From UBA5018 sp947463165 (GTDB lineage: Bacteria > Cyanobacteriota > Cyanobacteriia > PCC-6307 > Cyanobiaceae), in NCBI GenBank assembly GCA_943371245.1, contig CALRTY020000001.1, positions 375,554-439,553 on the forward strand: 64,000 bases of DNA. The letters are read 5' to 3'. The position numbers were made by a program, and so were the translations under genes. The notes under the pieces were generated by a model, which did not search any database, was not told the DNA's origin, and saw only the letters and a list, made by a program, of their open reading frames with translations. This document shows positions 8,120 through 16,752 of this stretch, in pieces. Numbering within the stretch: the first letter of the stretch is position 1; each line of letters opens with the position of its first letter.

Positions 8120-8922
8120 GCACAAATTCCGATCTCTCCAGCACGCCTATTTATGGCGCGCCAGGATCCAGTGCGCCAATTTCCAATGCGCCGGCATCTA
8201 ATAAGCCGGAATCTAGTGCGCCGGAATCTAATGAGCCGGAATCAAGTTTGCCGGGATCCAGCGCCGCCGTGCAAAGGTCGCAGGCCGCCGCCTTGATCGC
8301 GGCTATACCGCTATCTTTACCGGCCCGGATCGAGGCGATTCTCTATCTCAAGGGCAAGCCCCTCTCCCTGGCTGAAATCGCCGAAATCGCCGGGGTTAAT
8401 CGCGAGGAGGCGGAGCTGGGTCTACTCACCTTGATGGCCGACTACGCCCACCGCGACACGGCCCTGGAGATTCGCCAGGAGGGGCGCAACTACGGGCTGC
8501 AGCTGCGGGAAAGCCTCGGGGATTTGGTACAAAACCTGCTGCCGCTGGATCTCTCCACGGCGGCTCTGCGCACCCTGGCCACGATCGCCCTGAAAAAACG
8601 CATCTTGCAGTCGGAGTTGGTGGATCTACGCGGCTCCGGCGCCTATGACCACATCAAGGAATTGGTGGCCCAGAACTTCATCGAGCGCAAGCGCCAGAGC
8701 GAAGGTCGCTCCTACTGGCTCAGCCTCACAGACAAGTTCCATCGCACCTTCGCCATCAACGCCACAGAACAGCAATCTGAACAGAAGTCTGGTCAGCAGT
8801 CGGGCCAGGCCGGCTCCAAGCGCCAGAGGCCAAAGGCGGCGGAAGCACCACTGGATCTAGGCAGGGATCCGGTCAGGGATCCAGGCAGCGATCCAGGGGC
8901 CCCTGGGCCAGCCGGCGGCTAG
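8116..8922 (+). CDS. scpB: Segregation and condensation protein B, ScpB
   Basis: ScpB binds the kleisin ScpA and helps the SMC complex compact and segregate chromosomes. The winged-helix core runs from about residue 70 (LPARIEAILYLKGKPLSLAE) to residue 215, with ALRTLATIALKKRILQSELVDLRGSGAYDHIKEL as the second winged helix. Both ends carry repeat-encoded tails. The first 50 residues are a five-residue repeat (APESN EPESS type) from a 15-bp array. The last 15 residues are RDP/SDPG repeats from a 12-bp array. The start ATG overlaps the ilvA stop (ATGA), so the two genes are coupled. scpA is not in the window. Confidence 0.9.
   Translation: MSTNSDLSSTPIYGAPGSSAPISNAPASNKPESSAPESNEPESSLPGSSAAVQRSQAAALIAAIPLSLPARIEAILYLKGKPLSLAEIAEIAGVNREEAELGLLTLMADYAHRDTALEIRQEGRNYGLQLRESLGDLVQNLLPLDLSTAALRTLATIALKKRILQSELVDLRGSGAYDHIKELVAQNFIERKRQSEGRSYWLSLTDKFHRTFAINATEQQSEQKSGQQSGQAGSKRQRPKAAEAPLDLGRDPVRDPGSDPGAPGPAGG
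8164..8268 (+). repeat. 15-bp in-frame tandem repeat at the 5' end of scpB
   Basis: Seven 15-bp units tile 8164-8268 and share G(A/G)ATC(T/C)A-N4-GCCG. They encode a degenerate pentapeptide in the ScpB N-terminal tail. Because the period is a multiple of three, copy-number change would lengthen or shorten the tail without a frameshift. Confidence 0.85.
8861..8896 (+). repeat. 12-bp tandem repeat at the 3' end of scpB
   Basis: Three units (8861-8872, 8873-8884, 8885-8896) share CAG(G/C)GATCC(A/G)G and encode the RDP-RDPG-SDPG tail just before the ScpB stop at 8922. Confidence 0.8.
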
Positions 8923-8979
8923 GAACAGGCTGCATAGAGTCGGGCCTATCGCCTCCTGCGCATCGCTGCGCCACCTTCC

Positions 8980-9264
8980 ATGGAAAGCCTCGGTTTCCTG
9001 CTGCAAGTCTTGGGCCAAACCATCAGCATCTACACCCTGGTGCTGCTGGTGCGGGTGCTGTTGAGCTGGTTCCCCAACCTGGACTGGAGCAACCCGATCC
9101 TGACCACGGTGAGTTCGATCACCGATCCCTACCTGAATGCCTTCCGCGGCCTGATCCCGCCCCTGGGCGGCCTGGATCTCTCGGCCATCCTGGCTTTTTT
9201 AACCCTGCAGCTGCTGCAAACCCTGCTGGAGGTGGCAGGGGGCTACCTGGGCTACGGCATCTGA
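8980..9264 (+). CDS. YggT family membrane protein
   Basis: The 94-residue protein has two hydrophobic segments (TISIYTLVLLVRVLLSWF and LSAILAFLTLQLLQTLLEVAGGYLG) separated by a loop with NPILTTVSSITDPYLNAFRGLIPPLGG. The second span and the DPYLNxFR/PP motif are the signature of the YggT/YlmG family. Plastid and cyanobacterial members have been linked to nucleoid distribution and thylakoid organisation. Here it follows scpB by 57 nt in the same direction, which fits a chromosome-related context (inference). It ends immediately against the convergent gene at 9265. Confidence 0.85.
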   Translation: MESLGFLLQVLGQTISIYTLVLLVRVLLSWFPNLDWSNPILTTVSSITDPYLNAFRGLIPPLGGLDLSAILAFLTLQLLQTLLEVAGGYLGYGI

Positions 9265-9741
9265 TCAGCCGGCCAGGGCCTGCTCCAGCGGCAGCAGATC
9301 ATCGCCAGCCCCGGCCCGGCTGCGCACCGGTGCGTTGAAGCCCCTTGCCTTCACCTTCTGGAAACTGAGCGGTCCGGGGGTACCCGCCGGCACCGATACC
9401 CTTAGGGCGAAATCTGAGCTGCCAGGGGGTACATCGCCGATCGAACCCACCCGGCTGCGGTTCTGCAACACCGGTTCGCCGCTGGCATCGAGGATCAGGG
9501 CGAATACATCGGTGTCCACCACTGGCTTACGGCCCGGGTTGTTCACCTGGCCGCGCAGGGCGTAGCAACTGGCACCCGTGGGCCGGCTCAGCTCCAGCTG
9601 GCTAGCCACATCCGCCGGGGGGCAGGGTTCCAGGCTCACCCCGCTAACGATCAACTCTGCGGCCCAGCTGGCCTGGGGAACCGCTAGCAGCACGGCCGCC
9701 ACCACAGCAGACCAGATCAGACCCCAGAACAGACGCTTCAC
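9265..9741 (-). CDS. Secreted protein with a beta-sandwich-like (FxLYD-type) region, function unknown
   Basis: The product is 158 residues. It begins with a clear signal peptide (MKRLFWGLIWSAVVAAVLLAVPQASWA, cleavage expected after AWA-like SWA). The mature part has SCYALRGQVNNPGRKPVVDTDVFALILDASGEPV and GSIGDVPPGSSDFALRVSVPAG, which resembles the small secreted domains that describe additive changes on a backbone (FxLYD-like). I do not recognise the family with certainty. Its start overlaps the stop of the MazG-like gene upstream by 4 nt, so the two are co-transcribed. It meets yggT tail to tail with no spacer. Confidence 0.6.
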   Translation of the reverse strand: MKRLFWGLIWSAVVAAVLLAVPQASWAAELIVSGVSLEPCPPADVASQLELSRPTGASCYALRGQVNNPGRKPVVDTDVFALILDASGEPVLQNRSRVGSIGDVPPGSSDFALRVSVPAGTPGPLSFQKVKARGFNAPVRSRAGAGDDLLPLEQALAG

Positions 9742-10082
9742 CGCTGGTCGCCATCACCAGAAATCACGTTACGGGCGGCGCGGCTGGCCAGCTTGTCCAG
9801 GTTGGCCGTGGCAATGGCATCGAGCTCGAGCCCCAGCTCGCTGGCCAGTTGAGCCACGTACCAGAGCACGTCGCCCAGTTCCAGCTTCAAAGCCTCGATC
9901 ACCTCGGCATCAAAACTGCCGCCCCGGTCGCGGATCACCTTCTTCACCTTGTCGGCCACCTCGCCCGCCTCACCGCAGAGACCGAGGGTGGGATAGATCG
10001 GATTGCTGCCCACGGCTGGGTATAGGGCTGTGTCCCGCGCCCTTAGCTGATAGTTGCGAAAGTCCAACAGGAGCAGCGCCAA
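9738..10082 (-). CDS. MazG-like nucleotide pyrophosphohydrolase
   Basis: The product is 114 residues. The motif GLCGEAGEVADKVKKVIRD followed by KLELGDVLWYVAQLASELGL gives the EExxE...ExxD metal-binding pattern of all-alpha NTP pyrophosphatases (MazG/dCTPase type). Such enzymes hydrolyse non-canonical or surplus nucleoside triphosphates to monophosphates. The ATG at 10082 gives MALLLLDFRNYQLRARDTA. It lies divergent from pyk across about 40 nt and is coupled to the secreted protein downstream. Confidence 0.8.
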   Translation of the reverse strand: MALLLLDFRNYQLRARDTALYPAVGSNPIYPTLGLCGEAGEVADKVKKVIRDRGGSFDAEVIEALKLELGDVLWYVAQLASELGLELDAIATANLDKLASRAARNVISGDGDQR

Positions 10083-10123
10083 AGAGGGGCGATGGTAGTT
10101 TCCGAGCTACCAATGGCATCCCC

Positions 10124-11560
10124 ATGCCCAAGCCCGATCTCATGCGTCGCACCAAGATCGTGGCCACCATCGGCCCTGCCACCGAATCCCCGGAGCGGCT
10201 GCGCCAGCTGATCGAGGCCGGTGCCACCACCTTCCGGCTGAATTTTTCCCATGGCGACCACAGCGAGCATGCCGCCCGCATCGCCACGATTCGCCAGGTG
10301 GCCGCCTCCCTAGGCGTGCACGTGGGCATCCTGCAGGACCTGCAGGGCCCCAAGATTCGTCTCGGCCGCTTTGCCGATGGCCCGATCACCTTGGCCAAGG
10401 GGGATCCCTTCAGCCTCACCTCCCGGCAGGTGGCATGCACCAGGGAAATCGCCACAGTCACCTACGACAAGCTCACCGACGAGGTGCTGCCTGGCAGCCG
10501 CATCCTGCTGGATGACGGCCGGGTGGAGATGGTGGTGGAGGGGGTTGATCAAGCCGAGCAAAACCTTCACTGCAGGGTCACCGTGGGCGGGGTGCTCTCC
10601 AACAACAAGGGGGTGAACTTCCCCGATGTGCAGCTCTCGATCCGGGCCCTCACCGACAAGGACCGCACCGATTTGGCCTTCGGGCTGGAGCAGGGGGTGG
10701 ACTGGGTGGCGCTCAGCTTTGTGCGCAACCCCTCCGACATGCTGGAGATCAAAGAGCTGATCGCCGGCCATGGCCATGCCACGCCAGTGGTGGCAAAAAT
10801 TGAAAAATTTGAAGCCATCGATCAAATCGATGACATCCTGCATCTCTGCGATGGGGTGATGGTGGCCCGCGGCGACCTGGGGGTGGAGATGCCCGCCGAG
10901 GAGGTGCCGCTGCTGCAAAAGGAACTGATCCGCAAGTGCAACAGCCTCGGGATCCCGGTGATCACCGCCACCCAAATGCTCGACTCGATGGTCAGCTGCC
11001 CGCGGCCCACCCGCGCCGAGGTGAGTGATGTGGCCAACGCGATTCTCGATGGCACCGACGCGGTGATGCTCTCCAATGAGAGCGCCGTGGGGGACTTCCC
11101 AGTGGAAGCCGTGGCCACCATGGACACGGTGGCCCGCCGGATTGAGCGCGACTACCCGCGCCGAATCCTGGACAGCCACATGGCCACCACAATCCCTAAT
11201 GCGATCTGTCAGGCGGTGAGCACAGTGTCGCGGCAGCTGAATGCGGCCGCCATCTTGCCCCTCACCAACAGCGGTGCCACGGCTCGCAATGTGAGCAAGT
11301 TTCGGCCAAGCACCCCCATCTTGGCGATCACCAACGACGACAAGGTGGCCCGCCAACTGCAGTTGGTCTGGGGGGTGCATCCCCTGTTGGTGGATGAGAT
11401 GAACTCCTCCTCCAGCACCTTCCTCGAAGCGATGCGGTTAGCCCGCCAACAGGGCCTGTTGGCGGATGGGGATCTGGTGGTTCAAACCGCCGGCAGTGCT
11501 TCGGGAGTCAGCGGTTCCACCGATCTGCTCAAGGTGGCCCTGGTCAGCAGCGAGGGCTAG
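10124..11560 (+). CDS. pyk: Pyruvate kinase
   Basis: The product is 478 residues and catalyses phosphoenolpyruvate plus ADP to pyruvate plus ATP. Signatures are MRRTKIVATIGPATESPERL at the start, the ADP/K+ site FRLNFSHGDHSEH, the catalytic-lysine motif VVAKIEKFEAIDQIDDIL, the metal site VMVARGDLGVEMPAEEVPLLQK, and the C-terminal allosteric domain up to GVSGSTDLLKVAL. The frame stays open far upstream (to 9578), but that part is antisense to other genes. The ATG at 10124 (MPKPDLMRRTKIV) fits the family. It lacks the extra C-terminal PEP-utiliser domain found in one cyanobacterial isozyme. Confidence 0.95.
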   Translation: MPKPDLMRRTKIVATIGPATESPERLRQLIEAGATTFRLNFSHGDHSEHAARIATIRQVAASLGVHVGILQDLQGPKIRLGRFADGPITLAKGDPFSLTSRQVACTREIATVTYDKLTDEVLPGSRILLDDGRVEMVVEGVDQAEQNLHCRVTVGGVLSNNKGVNFPDVQLSIRALTDKDRTDLAFGLEQGVDWVALSFVRNPSDMLEIKELIAGHGHATPVVAKIEKFEAIDQIDDILHLCDGVMVARGDLGVEMPAEEVPLLQKELIRKCNSLGIPVITATQMLDSMVSCPRPTRAEVSDVANAILDGTDAVMLSNESAVGDFPVEAVATMDTVARRIERDYPRRILDSHMATTIPNAICQAVSTVSRQLNAAAILPLTNSGATARNVSKFRPSTPILAITNDDKVARQLQLVWGVHPLLVDEMNSSSSTFLEAMRLARQQGLLADGDLVVQTAGSASGVSGSTDLLKVALVSSEG

Positions 11561-11601
11561 TTAGCTGCCAGCCTGGGGGCACCGCCAGAGCAACTGCGTC
11601 G

Positions 11602-12918
11602 ATGGCCGCCTCTAACTTGCCCCCAGGCGAAACCGGTTTGTCACCTGGCGAACCCGGTTTGCCCCTGCGGGAGCCCGGTTTGCCCCTGCGGGAGCCAAAG
11701 CTGGCCTTCGGGGAAACCGTGGCCATGGCCCTCTCCACTTTGAGAGCCAACCGGCTGCGCAGCCTGCTCACCATGCTGGGCATCATCATCGGCAATGCCT
11801 CGGTGATCACCCTGGTGGGGGTGGGCAAAGGTGCCCAAAACCTGGCCGAAAGTCAGCTCAGCAGCCTGGGCGCCAACGTGCTGTTCGTGGTGCCCGGCAA
11901 TAACGACACCCGCCGCCAGGGGATCGACTTCCCAAAAACCCTGGTGCTTGAGGATGCCAAGGCGATTGCCAGCCAGGTGCCCAGCGTCAAGCTTGTGGCT
12001 CCCCAGATCACCCTCAGCGAGGTGATACAGGCGCGCGGCAACAGTGTTTCCGCAAGTGTTTCTGGCGTGACGCCGGAATTTCTCACAGTGCGCCAGTTTG
12101 ATCTGGGCCGGGGGCGCTTCTTCAGCCAAGCCGATCTCGACTCGGCCCGCAATCTCGCCGTGATTGGCCCCGATCTGGCCGCAAAGATCTTTCCCGGTCG
12201 ATCGGCCCTGGGCCGGGTGCTGCGCATTCGCAATCTCCCCTTTGAAGTGATCGGGGTGCTGCGGCCCAAGGGGGCTGTTTTTGGCCAAAACCAGGATGAG
12301 GCTGCCTACATCCCCCTCAGCGCCATGGTGAGCCAACTGAGCGGCCGCGATTCCACCTACGGCGTCAGCTTGAACTTCATCAGCGTGGAGGCCCGCGATG
12401 AGGACAGCACCAATGCGGCCGCCTTCCAGATCACCAACCTGCTGCGTCAACGCCATCGCATCTTGCGGGAGGACGATTTTGCAGTGCGCTCCCAGAAGGA
12501 CGCACTGACGATCGTCAGCTCGATCACCTCAGGCCTCACTTTGATGTTGGCCGCGATCGGCTCGATTTCCCTGCTGGTGGGCGGCATCGGCATCATGAAC
12601 ATCATGCTCGTATCGGTGAGTGAACGCACCTCTGAAATCGGCCTGCGCAAGGCCCTTGGCGCCCGCAGCGGCGATGTACTGCTGCAGTTTCTGGTGGAAT
12701 CTCTGGTGCTTGCCAGCCTTGGTGGTGCCATCGGCACGGCGATGGGCATGGGCGCCGTGAGCCTGGTGGCACTGCTCACCCCCCTGCCGGCCAGCATCTC
12801 TGCGGGTGCCGTACTGGTTACCGTGGGCCTATCGGGCTCGATCGGCCTGTTCTTCGGCGTGGTGCCGGCAAAGCGGGCCGCCAACCTTGATCCAATCGTG
12901 GCCCTACGCAGCGTTTAG
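11602..12918 (+). CDS. MacB-like ABC transporter permease
   Basis: The 438-residue protein has a span near residues 50-70 (RSLLTMLGIIIGNASVITLVGVG). A large periplasmic MacB_PCD domain follows (LSSLGANVLFVVPG to about residue 290, with VSGVTPEFLTVRQFDLGRGRFFS). Three C-terminal spans form the FtsX fold (LTLMLAAIGSISLLVGGIGIMNIMLVSVSERTSEIGLRKALGA and two more). This is the permease half of type VII transporters that use mechanotransmission to export macrolides, lipoproteins or peptides. No ATPase or adaptor gene is adjacent. The first 35 residues are encoded by a 21-bp tandem repeat and precede the normal start region (LAFGETVAMALSTLRANRLR), so the tail is probably a later addition. Confidence 0.85.
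   Translation: MAASNLPPGETGLSPGEPGLPLREPGLPLREPKLAFGETVAMALSTLRANRLRSLLTMLGIIIGNASVITLVGVGKGAQNLAESQLSSLGANVLFVVPGNNDTRRQGIDFPKTLVLEDAKAIASQVPSVKLVAPQITLSEVIQARGNSVSASVSGVTPEFLTVRQFDLGRGRFFSQADLDSARNLAVIGPDLAAKIFPGRSALGRVLRIRNLPFEVIGVLRPKGAVFGQNQDEAAYIPLSAMVSQLSGRDSTYGVSLNFISVEARDEDSTNAAAFQITNLLRQRHRILREDDFAVRSQKDALTIVSSITSGLTLMLAAIGSISLLVGGIGIMNIMLVSVSERTSEIGLRKALGARSGDVLLQFLVESLVLASLGGAIGTAMGMGAVSLVALLTPLPASISAGAVLVTVGLSGSIGLFFGVVPAKRAANLDPIVALRSV
11632..11694 (+). repeat. 21-bp in-frame tandem repeat in the permease N-terminus
   Basis: Two identical 21-bp units at 11653-11673 and 11674-11694 are preceded by a diverged copy at 11632-11652. They encode the heptapeptide PGLPLRE twice and a related PGLSPGE/TGLSPGE. 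Confidence 0.85.
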
Positions 12919-13038
12919 GGGGCCATCACCGCACCCAAATCCGAAGAAAGCCAGGAAGTTCTCAAAATCGTTTCAACGGCCACCAAGCCCTGGACTCAGG
13001 GGGTGGCTTGATAGGAGCTAGCGAGGCAAAAGGAGTCG

Positions 13039-13356
13039 ATGAATTTGGCCTGTGGCTACCGCAACAGCTCCGATCAGATGGTGATCATCCGCTGTGCTGG
13101 CGAGGATGGCTTCTACTTAGAGCGGGTGGTGTTCCCCTTCGAGCTGCTCACCTTTGAATGCCCTCCCCAGAGTGAACTGGAGATCTGGACCCATGGGCTG
13201 GGAGGGGCCCAGCTGCTGGAGCGCCTGACCAGCCAAGAGCTGCTGCTCGAAGCCTGCCATGGCCCCGTGCCGCTGGAAATGATCTCCTCCCAGGCTGGCG
13301 CCAGGCTGGAACTGGCAGAGGAGGAACCATTCATCCCCTGGGCCACGGCAGGTTGA
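13039..13356 (+). CDS. DUF1830 family protein
   Basis: This encodes a 105-residue soluble protein. CGYRNSSDQMVIIRC near the start and FYLERVVFPFELLTFECPP followed by LEIWTHG match the small cyanobacterial DUF1830 family as I remember it; its function is unknown. The ATG at 13039 has a strong ribosome binding site (AAAGGAG, 5-6 nt upstream). It is followed by ftsH 137 nt downstream in the same direction. Confidence 0.8.
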   Translation: MNLACGYRNSSDQMVIIRCAGEDGFYLERVVFPFELLTFECPPQSELEIWTHGLGGAQLLERLTSQELLLEACHGPVPLEMISSQAGARLELAEEEPFIPWATAG

Positions 13357-13493
13357 TGGGCTTTTTTGCCCGCCATTTTGCTGAGACTCTGGCTGATAGC
13401 AGCCTGTAAAAGCAGCGCCCCCGGCGGCCTGCCCGCAGCAGGCTGAAGCACCGTTACATTGGTTAAGAATTCCCAACAGCAGGCTTGCAGCCC

Positions 13494-15458
13494 ATGAACC
13501 AGCGCTGGCGTCTCATCGCTCTCTGGCTGCTGCCACTGGCGGTGGCTGCGTTTCTTGGCTGGCAGTTGCTCAGCAATGGCGTGGTGGCCCGCCGCCCACC
13601 TGGCAACGCCAGCGTGGCTCCGCGCAATGCCGCCGTGGCCAAAATGAGCTACGGCCGCTTCCTCGACTACATCGAAGCCGGACGGGTCACAGCAGTAGAC
13701 ATCTTCGATGGCGGTCGCAGCGCCGTTATCGAGGCGGTGGATCCCGAACTGGATAACCGGGTGCAGCGGCTGCGGGTCGATCTGCCCGGGGTGGCCCCCG
13801 AGCTGGTGAACAAGCTCAAGGATCAGGGGATCAGCTTCGACATCCACCCCCCCAAGCCCACACCGCCCCTGTTTGGGCTGCTGGGCAACCTGCTGTTCCC
13901 CCTACTGCTGATCGGCTCGCTGATCTTTTTGGCCCGTCGCTCCAGCGGCATGCCTGGTGGTCCGGGTCAGGCGATGCAATTCGGCAAAACCAAGGCGCGT
14001 TTTGCAATGGAGGCCCAAACCGGCGTCATGTTTGACGACGTGGCTGGCGTGGAAGAAGCCAAGCAAGATCTGCAGGAGGTGGTCACCTTTTTGAAAACGC
14101 CCGAAAGGTTTACCTCCGTTGGCGCCAAAATTCCCAAGGGCGTGCTGCTGGTGGGCCCCCCTGGCACCGGCAAAACCCTGTTGGCCAAGGCCATAGCTGG
14201 AGAGGCTGGCGTGCCCTTCTTCTCCCTATCGGGTTCGGAGTTTGTGGAGATGTTCGTGGGGGTTGGCGCCAGCAGGGTGCGCGACCTGTTTAAACGGGCC
14301 AAGGAAAATAGCCCCTGTCTGATTTTCATCGATGAAATCGATGCCGTGGGCCGCCAGCGCGGCGCCGGTATTGGCGGCGGCAACGACGAGCGGGAGCAGA
14401 CCCTCAACCAACTGCTCACCGAGATGGATGGCTTCGAGGGCAACAGTGGCGTGATCATCATTGCCGCCACCAACCGGGCCGATGTACTCGATTCGGCCCT
14501 GATGCGTCCGGGTCGTTTCGATCGCCAGGTGATGGTAGATGTGCCCGATATCAAGGGACGACTGGCCGTCCTCAAGGTTCATTCCCGCAACAAAAAGCTG
14601 GCCGACGATGTCAGCCTTGAGTCCATCGCCCGCCGCACCCCTGGTTTTTCCGGTGCCGATTTAGCCAACCTGCTCAATGAGGCGGCAATCCTCACCGCCC
14701 GCCGCCGCAAGGAGGCCACCTCCTTGAGTGAAATCGACGATGCCGTCGATCGGGTGATTGCCGGCATGGAGGGCAAACCGCTCACCGACGGTCGCAGCAA
14801 GCGCCTGATCGCCTATCACGAAGTGGGGCATGCCCTGGTGGGCACGCTGATTAAAGCCCACGATCCAGTGCAGAAGGTAACTCTCATTCCCCGTGGCCAG
14901 GCCCAAGGGCTCACCTGGTTCTCCCCCGATGAGGATCAAATGCTGGTGAGCCGAGCCCAACTGCGGGCCCGGATCATGGGTGCCCTCGGCGGTCGCGCCG
15001 CCGAAGATGTGGTTTTCGGTTATGCCGAGGTAACCACCGGTGCCGGCGGGGACATCCAACAGGTGGCCTCGATCGCCCGCCAGATGGTCACCCGCTTTGG
15101 CATGAGCGAGTTGGGGCAGATGTCTCTTGATGCCGGCAGCCAGGAAGTATTTCTTGGCCGCGACCTGATGACCCGCAGCGATGGCTCCGATGCCACCGCC
15201 GCCCGGGTGGATGAGGCCGTACGCCACATTGTGCTTAGCTGCTACGCCTCAACCGTTGAGCTGGTGCGCCAGCACCGCGCCTGCATGGATCGATTGGTGG
15301 AACTGCTGATCGAAAAGGAAAGCCTCGATGGCGAAGAACTGCGGGCAATCGTGAGCGAGTTCGCCACTATTCCCGAGAAGGAGAGATTTTCCCCATTCCT
15401 CGGAGATGACGAAAAAGCCAGCGAAAAAACTCTTACCCCTTCCGAGGCAATAAATTAG
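13494..15458 (+). CDS. ftsH: ATP-dependent zinc metalloprotease FtsH (FtsH2-like)
   Basis: This is a membrane-anchored AAA+ protease. Two N-terminal spans (LIALWLLPLAVAAFLGWQLL and LLGNLLFPLLLIGSLIFLA) flank a lumenal domain. The AAA module has Walker A GPPGTGKT, Walker B CLIFIDEIDAVG and the SRH region ATNRADVLDSALMRPGRFDRQ. The zinc-protease motif is HEVGH, followed by TLIPRGQAQGLTWF. The MSYGRFLDYIEAGRVTAVD start and overall pattern are closest to the cyanobacterial FtsH2 type that degrades damaged D1 in photosystem II repair (from memory of Synechocystis FtsH2). I start at the ATG at 13494; a TTG at 13485 is the alternative. clpP and thf1 follow within 1.3 kb; Thf1 is known to affect FtsH function. 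Confidence 0.95.
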   Translation: MNQRWRLIALWLLPLAVAAFLGWQLLSNGVVARRPPGNASVAPRNAAVAKMSYGRFLDYIEAGRVTAVDIFDGGRSAVIEAVDPELDNRVQRLRVDLPGVAPELVNKLKDQGISFDIHPPKPTPPLFGLLGNLLFPLLLIGSLIFLARRSSGMPGGPGQAMQFGKTKARFAMEAQTGVMFDDVAGVEEAKQDLQEVVTFLKTPERFTSVGAKIPKGVLLVGPPGTGKTLLAKAIAGEAGVPFFSLSGSEFVEMFVGVGASRVRDLFKRAKENSPCLIFIDEIDAVGRQRGAGIGGGNDEREQTLNQLLTEMDGFEGNSGVIIIAATNRADVLDSALMRPGRFDRQVMVDVPDIKGRLAVLKVHSRNKKLADDVSLESIARRTPGFSGADLANLLNEAAILTARRRKEATSLSEIDDAVDRVIAGMEGKPLTDGRSKRLIAYHEVGHALVGTLIKAHDPVQKVTLIPRGQAQGLTWFSPDEDQMLVSRAQLRARIMGALGGRAAEDVVFGYAEVTTGAGGDIQQVASIARQMVTRFGMSELGQMSLDAGSQEVFLGRDLMTRSDGSDATAARVDEAVRHIVLSCYASTVELVRQHRACMDRLVELLIEKESLDGEELRAIVSEFATIPEKERFSPFLGDDEKASEKTLTPSEAIN

Positions 15459-15502
15459 TTTTTTGCCAGGGAATCCCTAGGAAAATCCTAGCCACTGCCA
15501 AT

Positions 15503-15526
15503 GGACCTCTGATTTCCCAGAGGTCC
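15503..15526 (+). terminator. Hairpin after ftsH, possible terminator
   Basis: A perfect 9-bp inverted repeat (GGACCTCTG / CAGAGGTCC, 15503-15511 and 15518-15526) with a 6-nt loop lies 45 nt after the ftsH stop. No T-run follows, so it may stabilise the 3' end rather than terminate transcription by itself. Confidence 0.5.
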
Positions 15527-16018
15527 TCGGTTGGGAAAGATCACAAAATAGATGACATCCATAGTCAGCTTTGCTTTCATTGTGGTTCACATTTCTTACT
15601 CCGGCTCACTCATTAGAAAATACAGTCAACTTTGAACTGAACCACTGATTTAACCTAAGGAAGCTCAGAATAACGGCGATTTTGCCGCCACAACCAGCTG
15701 AGAGCCTTTGCGACATCAGACCTCCATTGGGCTTGCCTCGGCTATTCAGAGCTTGCTTAACTATCCAGCGGCGCATTCCGCGTAACGGAATTAACCTAGC
15801 TCTCCAGCAGCGCTTTATAGCTGATAGGCAATAACTGAATCAAGCCAATAAACCAGCAAGTCAATCAAGGCATCTTGGTGGGCTCTGAACAGCCGCCATT
15901 TCACTGCTTCAGCCAGCTGAAATACATGCGGTATCGGGGATCCATTGGGCGTTGTTGGGGTTTTTCAGATCCTCCCTAAAAAAATGCCTTGGTTGGCTTC
16001 CGGCAGTCAGAGTAAGAG
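15527..16018. other. Noncoding spacer between ftsH and clpP
   Basis: About 490 bases with no convincing gene on either strand. The composition is AT-richer than the flanks. A small inverted repeat (ATTCCG-CGTAA-CGGAAT) lies around 15776-15792. Because ftsH and clpP converge here, no promoter is required. I see no tRNA and no known small RNA signature. Confidence 0.5.
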
Positions 16019-16085
16019 AATTAGCTACAAGAATTAGCTGCATGAATTGGCTCATACAGCTCGGCTTACACAGCCTGGCTCACAC
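16019..16085. repeat. 13-14-bp tandem repeat running into the clpP 3' end
   Basis: Units at 16019-16031, 16032-16044 and 16045-16057 (pattern AATT(A/G)GCT-N5) continue as 14-bp units at 16058-16071 and 16072-16085. The last units contain the stop and final codons of clpP (16080 onward). The array therefore looks like repeated copying of the gene end into the spacer. Confidence 0.8.
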
Positions 16086-16670
16086 AGCTCTAATCGGGCG
16101 CTTTTCGATCACCTTATCGATCAGGCCATAGGCCACTGCTTCGCTGGGGGACATGAAGAAGTCGCGATCGGTGTCCTCCTCCACTCGGGAGAGGGGCTGG
16201 CCGGTGCGATCGGAGAGTTCTTGGTTGAGCTTCTTTTTGAGGTAGAGAATTTCGTCGGCTTGGATGCGGATGTCACTGGCCTGACCCCGGGCACCACCGA
16301 GGGGTTGGTGGATCATGATCCGGGAATGGGTGAGGCTGCTGCGCTTGCCCTTGGCGCCGGCGGTAAGTAAGAAGGCCCCCATCGAGGCGGCCAGGCCCAG
16401 ACACACCGTTTGCACGTCTGGCTTGATGTGCTGCATCGTATCGAAGATGCCGAGGCCGTCGTAGACCGAACCGCCGGGAGAATTGATGTACAGAAAAATG
16501 TCTTTGTCGGCGTCTTCCGCCTCCAGAAATAGCAATTGAGCCACCACTCGGTTGGCCGACTCGGCGGTTACGGGCTCCCCCAGGAAGATGATTCGCTCGC
16601 GCAATAGGCGCGAGTAAATGTCAAAAGCCCGTTCGCCCCGGCCCGACTCTTCGATCACGATCGGGATCAT
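16080..16670 (-). CDS. clpP: ATP-dependent Clp protease proteolytic subunit
   Basis: The product is a 196-residue serine peptidase that assembles into a barrel and degrades proteins delivered by Clp ATPases. The catalytic triad is visible: Ser in GLAASMGAFLL, His in MIHQPLGGARGQASDI and Asp in EDTDRDFFMSPSEA. I start at the ATG at 16670 (MIPIVIEESGRGERAFDIYS), which matches cyanobacterial paralogues; a GTG two codons upstream is less likely. It is divergent from thf1 (82 nt). The C-terminal codons are part of a tandem repeat extending into the spacer. Confidence 0.95.
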   Translation of the reverse strand: MIPIVIEESGRGERAFDIYSRLLRERIIFLGEPVTAESANRVVAQLLFLEAEDADKDIFLYINSPGGSVYDGLGIFDTMQHIKPDVQTVCLGLAASMGAFLLTAGAKGKRSSLTHSRIMIHQPLGGARGQASDIRIQADEILYLKKKLNQELSDRTGQPLSRVEEDTDRDFFMSPSEAVAYGLIDKVIEKRPIRAV

Positions 16671-16752
16671 CGACACAGGGGCAAGCGCGGTTCAGCCACG
16701 ATCCTACCGAGGTCGAGTCGCTAGGGTCGCTTGATCACTTGGTGTATCTCGC

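Noticed and set aside
9578..10123. 180-residue N-terminal extension of pyruvate kinase
   Set aside because: It overlaps two well-supported minus-strand genes and reads as Arg/Pro/Ser-rich shadow; pyruvate kinase normally begins at RRTKIVATIGP.
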